A stretch of DNA of 6,693 nt from Methylococcaceae bacterium (GCA_013140465.1 JABFST010000130.1:1-6693), one strand, 5' to 3'; shown: positions 1 through 6,620, numbered from the stretch's first letter. Numbers and translations: made by a program. Notes: a model not told the origin generated them from the letters alone.

Positions 1-489
1 CAGCACGGATGGCGAGGAAGGAAAGACGGCGTGTAATGTGGAATTGGCGGTGTGTCAGCCCCTAGCTAACGCCGCAGTGTCCATTGTTGGTGGATAGGCG
101 AAGTCCAAGTTCATCTGAAGCATTACACCTGTAACCAAACCGGCTTGCAATTTGCACTGCCAGCTCTAAAGCTCTTGCACGCCAGCTGTCTGTGCTTAAC
201 TGGGGCAGTGTCTGGTCGCTTAAGTTTTGCGCGGCTTAGTTTACCAAGACTATACCTTACACTGACAAGGCTGCGGTTGTGATTAAGCCGTTTTTTTACT
301 ACATAACGACACGCAGTTTCCCTGTTCTTCGTGGTCATAGGAATCCCGCAAACTAAACGTGCCGAGCATCTCCCAAACCCAGCATAGCCTGTTGCCTCTC
401 AACCCTATCAAACCGCAACCCCTATTATCCATTTAACTGGCAAATGCTTTACTATTGGCTTTTTGCAACCTCAAAACATCAGCCCACTT
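1..489. other. Non-coding stretch upstream of the TPR gene
   Basis: I find no convincing gene in this stretch. A 71-codon minus-strand frame (338 to 123) is strongly basic, lacks a good ribosome binding site and resembles nothing I recognise. A plus-strand frame open from base 2 to a TAG at 95-97 could be the tail of a gene starting outside the window, but its 31 residues resemble no family. Visible structure is weak: an 8-bp inverted repeat (GTGTAATG at 31-38, CATTACAC at 121-128) and a 7-bp inverted repeat (232-238 with 284-290) followed by seven T at 291-297. The promoter of the TPR gene should lie near the right end; TATTAT at 423-428 is a possible -10 box but has no matching -35. Confidence 0.6.
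232..297 (+). terminator. Weak terminator-like inverted repeat with T-run
   Basis: CGGCTTA at 232-238 is complementary to TAAGCCG at 284-290, and seven T follow at 291-297. The 45-nt loop is far longer than in a normal intrinsic terminator and has no obvious strong inner stem, so this may be coincidence. If real, it would end a plus-strand transcript entering from the left edge and would insulate the TPR gene. Confidence 0.2.
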
Positions 490-1659
490 ATGAACTTGCT
501 TGTCGTGTTTATCGGACTTATTTTTTCTAGCCTCAGCTTTGCCGCTGCTTATACACCGCATGACGACAGGCAAGTGTTGGAACAGCTGCCCACCGTTGCC
601 ACTGCCGTCAACAGCGATTTGCGCCAGTTACGCGCCGCGCTCAATGCCCAACCCCAACAGCTGGAACTGGCGGTGCGCTTGGCGCAGCGGTATATCGCCT
701 TGGGCAAGGCTGAGGGCGATCCGCGATTTTATGGCTATGCGCAAGGCGTGTTGCAGCCGTGGTGGGATAAGCCACAGGCCCCGTCAGAGGTATTGTTGTT
801 GCGGGCGCTGATCTTGCAACAACGGCATGATTTTGACAGTGCTTTGCAGAGCTTAGATGCCTTGTTGCGCCGTGAGCCTAAAAACGTGGGGGCATGGCGC
901 ATCCAAGCCGTGATTTTTCTGGTACGCGCACGTTATGACGAGGCTCAGCGCAGTTGTTTACCGTTGGTGTCTTTAGATACGCCGTTATCCGCCAGCACTT
1001 GTTTGGCAAGTGTGGGCAGCCTGACCGGACAAGGCGAAAACAGTTACCGCTTTTTGCAAAGTGCGTTAGCCGACGCGCAACAAGTTGTGCCTGAACAGCA
1101 GCTTTGGGCGTTGATGGTGTTGGCGGACATGGCGTCACGGTTGGGTAAAGCCAACGAGGCTGAACACTATTTTCAGCAAGCCCTTCAGGTACAAACCCCT
1201 GATGTGTATTTGTTGGCGGCTTATAGTGATTTTTTGCTGGACCAACACCGCCCGGCGGAAGTGGTGGCTTTGCTGGCGGAAAGGCGGCGGGTTGATGGCC
1301 TGTTATTGCGCTTGGCCTTGGCTAAGCAGCAATTAGGCGACGCGCAACTGGCGGATGTGGTCGCCGAACTGTCCGCACGCTTTACTGCCAGTCGTATGCG
1401 CGGTGAAGGCGTGCATCAGGGTGATGAGGCCCGTTTTACCCTTGAGTTGTTACACCACCCCGAACAAGCCGTGCCGTTAGCGGTCGCCAATTGGGCGGCA
1501 CAACGCGAACCTAAGGATGCGCGTATTGTGCTGGAAGCGGCACTGGCAGCACATAACACCGCTGCCGCACAGCCTGTGTTGGCATTTTTGGCTAAAACCA
1601 AGCTCGAGTCGGTGCAGTTGCAACACTTGCAAAAAGCATGGGCAAACCAGCAGCCATAA
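490..1659 (+). CDS. Exported TPR-repeat protein of unknown function
   Basis: This encodes a 389-residue protein if translation starts at the ATG at 490. An in-frame TTG at 463 would add nine residues. I prefer 490 because it places a clean signal peptide at the N-terminus (hydrophobic residues 3-17, likely cleavage after Ser-Phe-Ala18), although neither start has a clear Shine-Dalgarno. The mature protein appears almost wholly alpha-helical, with TPR-like helical pairs best seen at about residues 101-160 (spacing and Ala/Leu/Tyr pattern with EPKN between helices) and 205-265 (LGKANEAEHYFQQAL). Repeats outside these are degenerate. TPR arrays are protein-binding scaffolds, and the signal peptide points to the periplasm. 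It is convergent with the DUF4331-family gene, sharing one terminator, which is weak evidence for a joint role. No catalytic motif is visible and the partner is unknown. Confidence 0.85.
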   Translation: MNLLVVFIGLIFSSLSFAAAYTPHDDRQVLEQLPTVATAVNSDLRQLRAALNAQPQQLELAVRLAQRYIALGKAEGDPRFYGYAQGVLQPWWDKPQAPSEVLLLRALILQQRHDFDSALQSLDALLRREPKNVGAWRIQAVIFLVRARYDEAQRSCLPLVSLDTPLSASTCLASVGSLTGQGENSYRFLQSALADAQQVVPEQQLWALMVLADMASRLGKANEAEHYFQQALQVQTPDVYLLAAYSDFLLDQHRPAEVVALLAERRRVDGLLLRLALAKQQLGDAQLADVVAELSARFTASRMRGEGVHQGDEARFTLELLHHPEQAVPLAVANWAAQREPKDARIVLEAALAAHNTAAAQPVLAFLAKTKLESVQLQHLQKAWANQQP

Positions 1660-1697
1660 AAAAGCCCACGCCGCCTTCATAGACGGCGTGGGCTTTT
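1660..1697. terminator. Bidirectional intrinsic terminator between convergent genes
   Basis: A perfect 14-bp inverted repeat (AAAAGCCCACGCCG at 1660-1673 with CGGCGTGGGCTTTT at 1684-1697) encloses a 10-nt loop. The A-run on the left and T-run on the right give a U-tract to transcripts from either direction. It begins directly after the TAA of the TPR gene (1657-1659) and lies 11 nt past the stop of the minus-strand DUF4331 gene, so it should end both messages. Confidence 0.93.
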
Positions 1698-1708
1698 GGG
1701 GCTAACGC

Positions 1709-2842
1709 TTAGGCTTCGTCATGCGCATGGTGATGGTGGCAGCCACATTTACGCCGCCACCAGATGACCAGACCAATGATTAAAGCCAGCAAAATCAAGC
1801 CTGGGACAACAATATACTGCATGATATAAGGCCAGCATGAAGGCGTTGGGGCTTGTGGTCTTGCGGGCCAAGGCTCTGCCAAAAACGGAAACTCAGGCAG
1901 CAAAGGTTTGTCGTTGACTGTCGCCCGAGGCCATTGTTTAGTATCGATAAAGGCGTTTTCTTGCAAGGGGCAGTCGCCTTGGTTACAAGTCAATAAGGCC
2001 ACGTCATCGGTCAAGCGGCGACCGTTAGGAAAGCCTGGCTCGTATTGGTTAGTGTACACCATGACATCTGGCACATAGTCATAATGCCTAACTAGCAGTC
2101 CGCTCAGTTGGTTGAGGTTGGCTAAAGGCGGTAGGCAAGCTTGTAAAAAGTCTTGGACTTTTTTGATGGACTCGGCTTGTTTTTTTATTGCCGCCACATG
2201 TTCGCTAGGCGGTATGGTGTTCAAGATTTCAAAACGCCCTAACTGGGTACGGTTGGAACGGCCCACATGGTCGAATTGTTTGCCGTCTTCAATACTTTCG
2301 GAAGTGGCCCAAAGCAATAAATTCTGTTGTGTTTCGGAGAAAGATGATTTGGGGATACTCAGCACCATGGTAATGACGTTGACATTAAAAAAGCGCGGAA
2401 ATATAAACGGATCATCACGCACACCCGTGTAAACCTTTATATTTTCTGGGTTCTTCAGGCCCTTAAAGGTTTTTTCGCGGACGGTCACATCATTATTTAG
2501 GCGAATTTTAATGCTAATGTCAGGGAAAATGCCTTCAGGGTTGGTAATGGTGCCACCGTAGCGGGCTTTGTCTTCGGAGTTGTCGAACGTGACTTTGGTG
2601 TGTCCGTCCATATTGATACTGAACTCATAGGGTTCCAATATGTAAGGCGGCGCAGCGGTTAGTGAACGCCGCACATCAAGGATGGCAATCATTTGATCGC
2701 CTTGGGGAAAGAAAAACAAGCCTGTTAAATTGGCGGCTTGCTCTTCGGGTTCTATGGAAAAGGGATCGGCATGGTCAGACCCAAAACTGGCTAACGGTAA
2801 AAATAACGTAAAAAGTAAGGCTAGGGCGCGGACAGTCAACAT
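1709..2842 (-). CDS. DUF4331-family exported, membrane-anchored protein
   Basis: This is a 377-residue protein that I assign to the DUF4331 family, whose function is not established. Family-like signatures are S-D-H-A-D-P right after the signal peptide (22-27), the aromatic/Asp strand region 37-85, RDDPF (142-146) followed by NVNVI (153-157), and FPNGRRLTDDVALL (271-284). Residues 1-20 form a signal peptide. Residues 339-362 form one transmembrane helix followed by RRK, so the bulk should be periplasmic and the tail cytoplasmic. The tail has the sequence CGCHHHHAH (366-374), which resembles a metal-binding cluster. The start at 2842 is favoured by AGGAG six nt upstream. A TTG at 2938 would add 32 hydrophobic residues but has no ribosome binding site. 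It lies downstream of rapZ on the same strand, separated by 235 nt with hairpins, so it probably has its own transcription. Family assignment is by remembered motifs. Confidence 0.85.
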   Translation of the reverse strand: MLTVRALALLFTLFLPLASFGSDHADPFSIEPEEQAANLTGLFFFPQGDQMIAILDVRRSLTAAPPYILEPYEFSINMDGHTKVTFDNSEDKARYGGTITNPEGIFPDISIKIRLNNDVTVREKTFKGLKNPENIKVYTGVRDDPFIFPRFFNVNVITMVLSIPKSSFSETQQNLLLWATSESIEDGKQFDHVGRSNRTQLGRFEILNTIPPSEHVAAIKKQAESIKKVQDFLQACLPPLANLNQLSGLLVRHYDYVPDVMVYTNQYEPGFPNGRRLTDDVALLTCNQGDCPLQENAFIDTKQWPRATVNDKPLLPEFPFLAEPWPARPQAPTPSCWPYIMQYIVVPGLILLALIIGLVIWWRRKCGCHHHHAHDEA

Positions 2843-2848
2843 AACGTA

Positions 2849-2853
2849 CTCCT
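2849..2853 (-). promoter_or_regulatory. Shine-Dalgarno of the DUF4331 gene
   Basis: On the minus strand the sequence reads AGGAG, then six bases, then ATG at 2842. This is the strongest ribosome binding site near the 5' end of the gene. It decides the start in favour of 2842 over the longer TTG-initiated frame at 2938. Confidence 0.85.
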
Positions 2854-2871
2854 GAGGCGGTGAATTTACGA

Positions 2872-2895
2872 TGGCTACCAGCAATGCTGTAGCCA
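2872..2895 (-). promoter_or_regulatory. Hairpin in the DUF4331 mRNA leader
   Basis: TGGCTAC at 2872-2878 pairs with GTAGCCA at 2889-2895. The pairing continues inward as AGC (2880-2882) with GCT (2886-2888) after a single bulged C at 2879, closing on a 3-nt loop. The result is a 10-bp bulged stem ending 18 nt upstream of the Shine-Dalgarno. There is no U-tract, so it is not a standard terminator. An mRNA stability or protein-binding element is possible. Confidence 0.55.
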
Positions 2896-2943
2896 CACCA
2901 GATATTACAAAAGCGGGGACTAAGGCTAGCCCTGCCAATATAG

Positions 2944-2970
2944 GGTATACCTGTGCCGAGAGTGATACAA
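2944..2970 (-). promoter_or_regulatory. Candidate sigma-70 promoter for the DUF4331 gene
   Basis: On the minus strand, TTGTAT (2970-2965) is a possible -35 box and TATACC (2949-2944) a possible -10 box. The 15-nt spacer is shorter than ideal, so the match is weak. Its position, about 100 nt before the start codon and upstream of the leader hairpin, would fit independent transcription after rapZ. Confidence 0.25.
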
Positions 2971-3056
2971 GATGACTAATTACTTGATTTTAGAATAACA
3001 ATGCGTTTATACGGCCCTAGCCTTTAAAAAGGGCGGTGTTTGCCGTTTACTGTGGC

Positions 3057-3081
3057 TTAACCCAGTACAAAACTGGGTTAA
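3057..3081 (-). terminator. Hairpin overlapping the rapZ stop codon
   Basis: TTAACCCAGT (3057-3066) and ACTGGGTTAA (3072-3081) form a perfect 10-bp inverted repeat around a 5-nt loop. The rapZ stop codon (TAA, 3080-3078) lies inside the stem. No U-tract follows on the minus strand, so it is a poor intrinsic terminator. It may mark the 3' end by protecting the message from exonucleases, or act with a factor. The call as terminator is tentative; the hairpin itself is clear. Confidence 0.5.
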
Positions 3082-3935
3082 TGCAGTTCCCTATGCCGGA
3101 CGATGATGTTGACAAAGGGGCTTTTGAATTGCTTGATTAAGGCATCAACCAAATACACCGAGCGGTGCTGCCCGCCCGTGCAACCGACGGCGATGGTCAG
3201 GTAGCTGCGGCCTTCGGCTTCAAAACGCGGGATCCAACGTTCGAGAAAGTCGCTGACATCTTGGAAAAATTCGTTGACCAAGGGCTGGTCTTTAAGAAAA
3301 TCGACTACAGGCTGGTCTTTGCCCGTTAGCGGACGCAATTCAGGCACCCAATACGGATTGGGCAGGCTACGCGCATCAAACACAAAATCGGCGTCTAAAG
3401 GCACACCATGCTTAAAGCCAAAAGACTGGAACTGGATGGATATGTGGCGGAAATCACGTTCGCCAATTTGATCCCTGATGAGTTCGCGCAATTGGTGGTA
3501 GTGGGTGCGGCTGGTGTCGATGACGACATTAGCGTGTTTGGCTATCGGCGTAAGCAGCTGCTTTTCTATTTTTAAGGCTTCTTTTAACGGAATATTAAAA
3601 TCCGTTAGCGGGTGGCGGCGGCGGGTTTCGCTATAACGCTTAAGCAAAGTCGCTTCTTCGGCCTGCATAAAAATAATTTCGCAATCTATGCCTTTGCTGC
3701 GGATCAGCGTGAGGCTGTCCGAAAAATTTGCCAGCGTTTCGCATTGGTTTCTGGCATCGATGCCTATTGCCGTTTTGGCATAGGTTTTTTTATCGGCCAA
3801 CATAACGTGGTTGATAAAGTCTTCAAGCAAGGTGACAGGAAGGTTGTCGATACAATAATAACCACAATCTTCTAATGTATCGAGGGCGATACTTTTACCT
3901 GAACCGGAAAGGGCACTGACAATTAATAGTTTCAT
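3078..3935 (-). CDS. rapZ: RapZ, RNase adapter / nucleotide-binding protein
   Basis: This 285-residue protein is collinear with E. coli RapZ (284 aa). E. coli RapZ binds the small RNA GlmZ and presents it to RNase E, so lowering GlmS (glucosamine-6-phosphate synthesis). Visible features are a P-loop-like segment ALSGSGKS at 8-15, a Walker-B-like AIGIDARN at 56-63, the SFGFKHG segment at 171-177 and the strongly conserved GCTGGQHRSVY at 251-261 in the C-terminal RNA/metabolite-binding domain. Two deviations stand out: the first glycine of the P-loop is Ala8, and the chain ends at RHRELH, without the basic tail seen in E. coli. The ATG at 3935 is set by the family N-terminus, but no Shine-Dalgarno precedes it. 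It lies 72 nt after hpf, without the usual ptsN between, so translation may depend on the upstream message. Confidence 0.95.
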   Translation of the reverse strand: MKLLIVSALSGSGKSIALDTLEDCGYYCIDNLPVTLLEDFINHVMLADKKTYAKTAIGIDARNQCETLANFSDSLTLIRSKGIDCEIIFMQAEEATLLKRYSETRRRHPLTDFNIPLKEALKIEKQLLTPIAKHANVVIDTSRTHYHQLRELIRDQIGERDFRHISIQFQSFGFKHGVPLDADFVFDARSLPNPYWVPELRPLTGKDQPVVDFLKDQPLVNEFFQDVSDFLERWIPRFEAEGRSYLTIAVGCTGGQHRSVYLVDALIKQFKSPFVNIIVRHRELH

Positions 3936-3961
3936 AGGGGTGGCAAAGTATCAGGGCGCGG

Positions 3962-3996
3962 GGTACAAGGTGCTGCTTAACATTGCACCTTGTACC
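3962..3996 (-). promoter_or_regulatory. 12-bp perfect hairpin between hpf and rapZ
   Basis: GGTACAAGGTGC at 3962-3973 is the exact reverse complement of GCACCTTGTACC at 3985-3996, with an 11-nt loop. It fills half of the 72-nt gap between the hpf stop and the rapZ start. There is no U-tract on either strand, so full termination is unlikely. A role in processing, differential stability or partial attenuation between hpf and rapZ is plausible. It begins 26 nt before the rapZ ATG. Confidence 0.6.
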
Positions 3997-4007
3997 TTTA
4001 AGCTGCG

Positions 4008-4298
4008 CTATCTGTGGCTGCTAGTTTTTTCTTTGTGTTTGGTGATTTGACGGTCCAATTTGTCTACCATCGCGTCAATGGCGACATACATATCTTCCTG
4101 ATGGTCTTCGGCGAATAATTTTGCGCCACTGAGTTGTAGGGTGGCTTCGGCCTTTTGGACTAATTTTTCTACGCTGAGGATAACGTGTACATCAGTAACA
4201 TTGTCAAAATGACGGGCTAATTTTTCAAATTTTGCATCAATGTATGCTTTTAAAGCATCAGTGACTTCAAGATGGTGGCCTGTTACGATTACTTGCAT
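4008..4298 (-). CDS. hpf: Short-form ribosome hibernation promoting factor
   Basis: This 96-residue protein matches the short HPF/RaiA family (E. coli Hpf is 95 aa). The family binds the 30S decoding region and, together with RMF in bacteria that have it, forms inactive 100S ribosome dimers in stationary phase. Supporting motifs are the N-terminal strand QVIVTGHHLEVTDALKAYI (2-20), AKFEKLARHFD (22-32), DMYVAIDAMVDKLDRQITKHK (69-89) and a basic, Ser/His-rich end. It lacks the C-terminal dimerisation domain of long HPF. The start is supported by AAGGAG seven nt upstream of the ATG. It lies 50 nt after rpoN on the same strand, as in the standard rpoN cluster, and is probably co-transcribed with it. 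Confidence 0.96.
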   Translation of the reverse strand: MQVIVTGHHLEVTDALKAYIDAKFEKLARHFDNVTDVHVILSVEKLVQKAEATLQLSGAKLFAEDHQEDMYVAIDAMVDKLDRQITKHKEKTSSHR

Positions 4299-4305
4299 GG
4301 TAAAA

Positions 4306-4311
4306 CTCCTT
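4306..4311 (-). promoter_or_regulatory. Shine-Dalgarno of hpf
   Basis: The minus strand reads AAGGAG followed by seven bases and the hpf ATG. It is the only near-consensus ribosome binding site in the rpoN cluster here; lptB, rpoN and rapZ have none. This suggests hpf is translated more strongly and independently than its neighbours. Confidence 0.85.
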
Positions 4312-4348
4312 ATAAATTAAATGGGTGGGTACTTTCTGCCGCCACTGG

Positions 4349-5794
4349 CTACAAAATGCGCTTACGCTGGCTGGATGATGAAATCAGCATGGCTTCGCGG
4401 TATTTGGCGATGGTCCTTCTGGCAACATTGATGCCCTTTGCTTGTAAAAAATCGGCAATTTTGCTGTCACTTAAGGGTCTTGCTTGGTTCTCATTGTCGA
4501 TTAATTCTTTAATAAACGCCCTAATGGCGGTCGATGAGCATTCGCCACCGTCATCCGTTGAAACATGACTGGAAAAAAAATATTTAAATTCAATTATGCC
4601 GTTGGGCGTGTGCATATATTTTTGGGTGGTCACTCTGGAGATGGTTGATTCGTGCAACTCCAGTTCTTCGGCAATGTCCCGCAAAACCATCGGCTTCATG
4701 GCTATAGAGCCATGCTCAAGAAAACCGATTTGTTTTTTTACAATCGAACGCGCCACGCGTAACAGCGTGTCGTTACGGCTGTGCAGGTTTTTGATGAACC
4801 ATTTGGCTTCTTGCAGGTGGTCTTTCATGCAGACATTGTCTTTGCTGTTATCCGCCCGTTTAATCAATGCCGAATAAAACGGGTTGATACGCAATTTGGG
4901 GGCTATGTCAGGGTTTAGGTTGACTTGCCATTGTTCGTTTTGCTTGGTGACGTAAACGTCGGGTATGACATATTCAGAATCTGAATCTTGGATTTTGGCC
5001 CCGGGCTTGGGGTCGAGGGTTCTGATGAGCGTCACAATTTCGTCCAATTGACGCTCGGTGACTTCGAGTTTGCGGAGCAGTTTGGTTTGTTCTTGGGTAG
5101 CCAATAACTTTAAATGTTTGGTGACCACCAGCAAGGCTTCTTTACGGAAAGGTGTGCTTTCTGGCAATTGCAGCAATTGCAGTTTTAGGCAATCTGCCAG
5201 ATCAATCGCCGCCACGCCAGCCGGATCAAACTGTTGCACACGGTGCAGCACGGCAATCACCTCGTCAAAATCGAGGTCTTCAAACTGGTTTTGCAAGCCT
5301 TGATGGATGTCTTCGGGCGTGCTGCGCAAATAACCGTCTTCATTGACCGAATCAATGACCGCCATTGCAATGGCGTGGTCGCGCTCAGAAAACGGGGTCA
5401 ATTCCAACTGCCACAGCAGGTGTTCCAGCAAAGTGGAGGCGTTGCTGCGCTGCGACTCAAACTCGACGGTTTCAACGCCGTTAGTGCCTGGCGCCAATGC
5501 GCTTTCATAGACATCTTCCCATGACGAGTCGATGGGCAGCTCGTCAGGCATGTTGGTTTGCGAACCTTCACTTGTGATCGCGTCTAGGTTTTCGGTCTTT
5601 TTTTCTGAAACCAAGCCGCCTAAATCGCGCACGCCGTCATCGTCGCTGACTTCGAGCATGATGTTGGATTCAAGGGCCTGTTGGATTTCTTGTTGTAAAT
5701 CCAAAGTTGACATTTGCAACAGCTTGATGGCCTGCTGCAACTGCGGGGTCATGGTTAATTGTTGGCCTAGCCGTAGATGTAAAGATTGTTTCAT
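4349..5794 (-). CDS. rpoN: RNA polymerase sigma-54 factor RpoN
   Basis: This 481-residue sigma-54 directs RNA polymerase to -24/-12 promoters that need an AAA+ activator. Region I is intact at 1-50 (LGQQLTMTPQLQQAIKLLQM, with alternating Gln/Leu). Region II, about 50-110, is acidic and variable. The core-binding domain spans roughly 115-305 (FDPAGVAA at 189-196). A helix-turn-helix lies near 371-392 (RDIAEELELHESTISRVT). The RpoN box is ARRTIAKYRE at 458-467, followed by a short basic end. Length is typical for the family. The start at 5794 fits the conserved N-terminus; the ribosome binding site is weak, with only a GAAAGA-like stretch directly before the ATG. The gene sits 100 nt downstream of lptB and 50 nt upstream of hpf. 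Which regulons it serves cannot be told from this window. Confidence 0.98.
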   Translation of the reverse strand: MKQSLHLRLGQQLTMTPQLQQAIKLLQMSTLDLQQEIQQALESNIMLEVSDDDGVRDLGGLVSEKKTENLDAITSEGSQTNMPDELPIDSSWEDVYESALAPGTNGVETVEFESQRSNASTLLEHLLWQLELTPFSERDHAIAMAVIDSVNEDGYLRSTPEDIHQGLQNQFEDLDFDEVIAVLHRVQQFDPAGVAAIDLADCLKLQLLQLPESTPFRKEALLVVTKHLKLLATQEQTKLLRKLEVTERQLDEIVTLIRTLDPKPGAKIQDSDSEYVIPDVYVTKQNEQWQVNLNPDIAPKLRINPFYSALIKRADNSKDNVCMKDHLQEAKWFIKNLHSRNDTLLRVARSIVKKQIGFLEHGSIAMKPMVLRDIAEELELHESTISRVTTQKYMHTPNGIIEFKYFFSSHVSTDDGGECSSTAIRAFIKELIDNENQARPLSDSKIADFLQAKGINVARRTIAKYREAMLISSSSQRKRIL

Positions 5795-5825
5795 TCTTTC
5801 ATGATTCTAGTAGGAGTAAGCCCTT

Positions 5826-5864
5826 GTGTTCACACGGCGGATAACAACCGTCGCAATGGAACAC
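5826..5864 (-). promoter_or_regulatory. Structured rpoN leader
   Basis: In the 100-nt lptB-rpoN gap, GTGTTC (5826-5831) is complementary to GAACAC (5859-5864). Inside that, CGGCGG (5835-5840) is nearly complementary to CCGTCG (5848-5853), with one mismatch in the minus-strand RNA. The two short stems would stack across a 3 x 5 nt internal loop. They could be an mRNA leader structure or an operator with two GAACAC half-sites. The stems are short, so this is tentative. Confidence 0.3.
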
Positions 5865-5894
5865 GTTCATCTTTTTTAAAAATACCCTGCGGGG

Positions 5895-6620
5895 TTACAA
5901 GCTAAAGTTGTTGCCTAAATAAACTTTGCGCACTTCTTCGTTGGCGACTATTGCCGCCGCGCCGCCTTCGGCAATGACTTTTCCGTCGTTCAGTATATAC
6001 GCACGGTCGCAAATGCCTAAGGTTTCGCGCACATTATGTTCGGTAATCAGCACACCAATACCACGGTCTTTTAAATGTTCTATAATTTTTTTGATGTCTT
6101 CTACGGAAATGGGGTCCACGCCCGCAAAAGGCTCATCCAACAAAATAAAGTGCGGGTTGCTGGCTAATGCCCTAGCAATTTCAACCCGCCGCCGTTCGCC
6201 GCCTGACAGGCTTAGGGCGATTTGGCGGCGCAGGTGTTCGATATGGAACTCCTGCAATAATTCTTCTATCACCAGTTCGGCTTGGCCGGGGCTTAAATCG
6301 TTGCGCAGTTGCAATACTGCACGCAAATTGTCGGCGACACTCAACTTCCTAAACACCGACGGTTCCTGCGGCAAATAACCGATACCGTGCGCAGCCCGTT
6401 CGTGCATAGGATAATGGGTAATGTCCTTGCCATCCAGCGTGATGTTGCCGCCGTCGGCCTTAATCAAGCCGACCATCATATAAAAACTGGTGGTCTTACC
6501 CGCGCCGTTAGGCCCTAATAGCCCCACAACCTCGTGGGTGCTGACATGTAATGATACACCGTCAACCACGTTGCGCTTATTATAAGTTTTAATGAGCTGG
6601 GATGCCGCGAGAATAGCCAT
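5895..6620 (-). CDS. lptB: LptB, LPS export ABC transporter ATPase
   Basis: This 241-residue cytoplasmic ATPase has exactly the length of E. coli LptB. It drives extraction of lipopolysaccharide from the inner membrane with LptF/LptG and pushes it along the LptC-LptA bridge to LptDE. All ATPase elements are present: Walker A GPNGAGKT (36-43), Q-loop Gln85, signature LSGGE (138-142), Walker B FILLDEP (158-164) with catalytic Glu163, and the switch His195. Phe90, at the position that couples to the membrane partners in E. coli, is kept. The start at 6620 agrees with the family N-terminus, although no clear Shine-Dalgarno precedes it. The gene stands 49 nt after the probable lptA stop and heads the cluster leading into rpoN. 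A weak 4-bp GC stem followed by T5 lies just after the stop and may attenuate transcription slightly. Confidence 0.97.
   Translation of the reverse strand: MAILAASQLIKTYNKRNVVDGVSLHVSTHEVVGLLGPNGAGKTTSFYMMVGLIKADGGNITLDGKDITHYPMHERAAHGIGYLPQEPSVFRKLSVADNLRAVLQLRNDLSPGQAELVIEELLQEFHIEHLRRQIALSLSGGERRRVEIARALASNPHFILLDEPFAGVDPISVEDIKKIIEHLKDRGIGVLITEHNVRETLGICDRAYILNDGKVIAEGGAAAIVANEEVRKVYLGNNFSL

Noticed and set aside
45..75. Integron attC-like stretch (GTCAGCCCCT next to CTAACGCC)
   Set aside because: It resembles pieces of attC/VCR sites, but no matching GTTRRRY partner core follows at the right distance, so no foldable site can be drawn.
2..97. Plus-strand frame open from the left edge to a TAG, possible gene tail
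   Set aside because: Only 31 residues, no recognisable family, and another frame is equally open for part of it.
123..338. 71-codon minus-strand frame upstream of the TPR gene
   Set aside because: Very basic composition, no proper Shine-Dalgarno, no recognisable motif; it looks like a chance open frame.
2843..2938. N-terminal extension of the DUF4331 protein from a TTG at 2938
   Set aside because: TTG start without a ribosome binding site, and it would put extra residues before a good signal peptide. The ATG at 2842 has AGGAG at ideal spacing.
2843..3077. Sigma-54 (-24/-12) promoter for the DUF4331 gene
   Set aside because: GGCAC- and TGGCAG-like words occur on the minus strand, but no GC doublet follows at the required spacing.
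5880..5894. Intrinsic terminator after lptB
   Set aside because: The stem is only 4 bp (ACCC/GGGT) before T5, too weak to call as a terminator.
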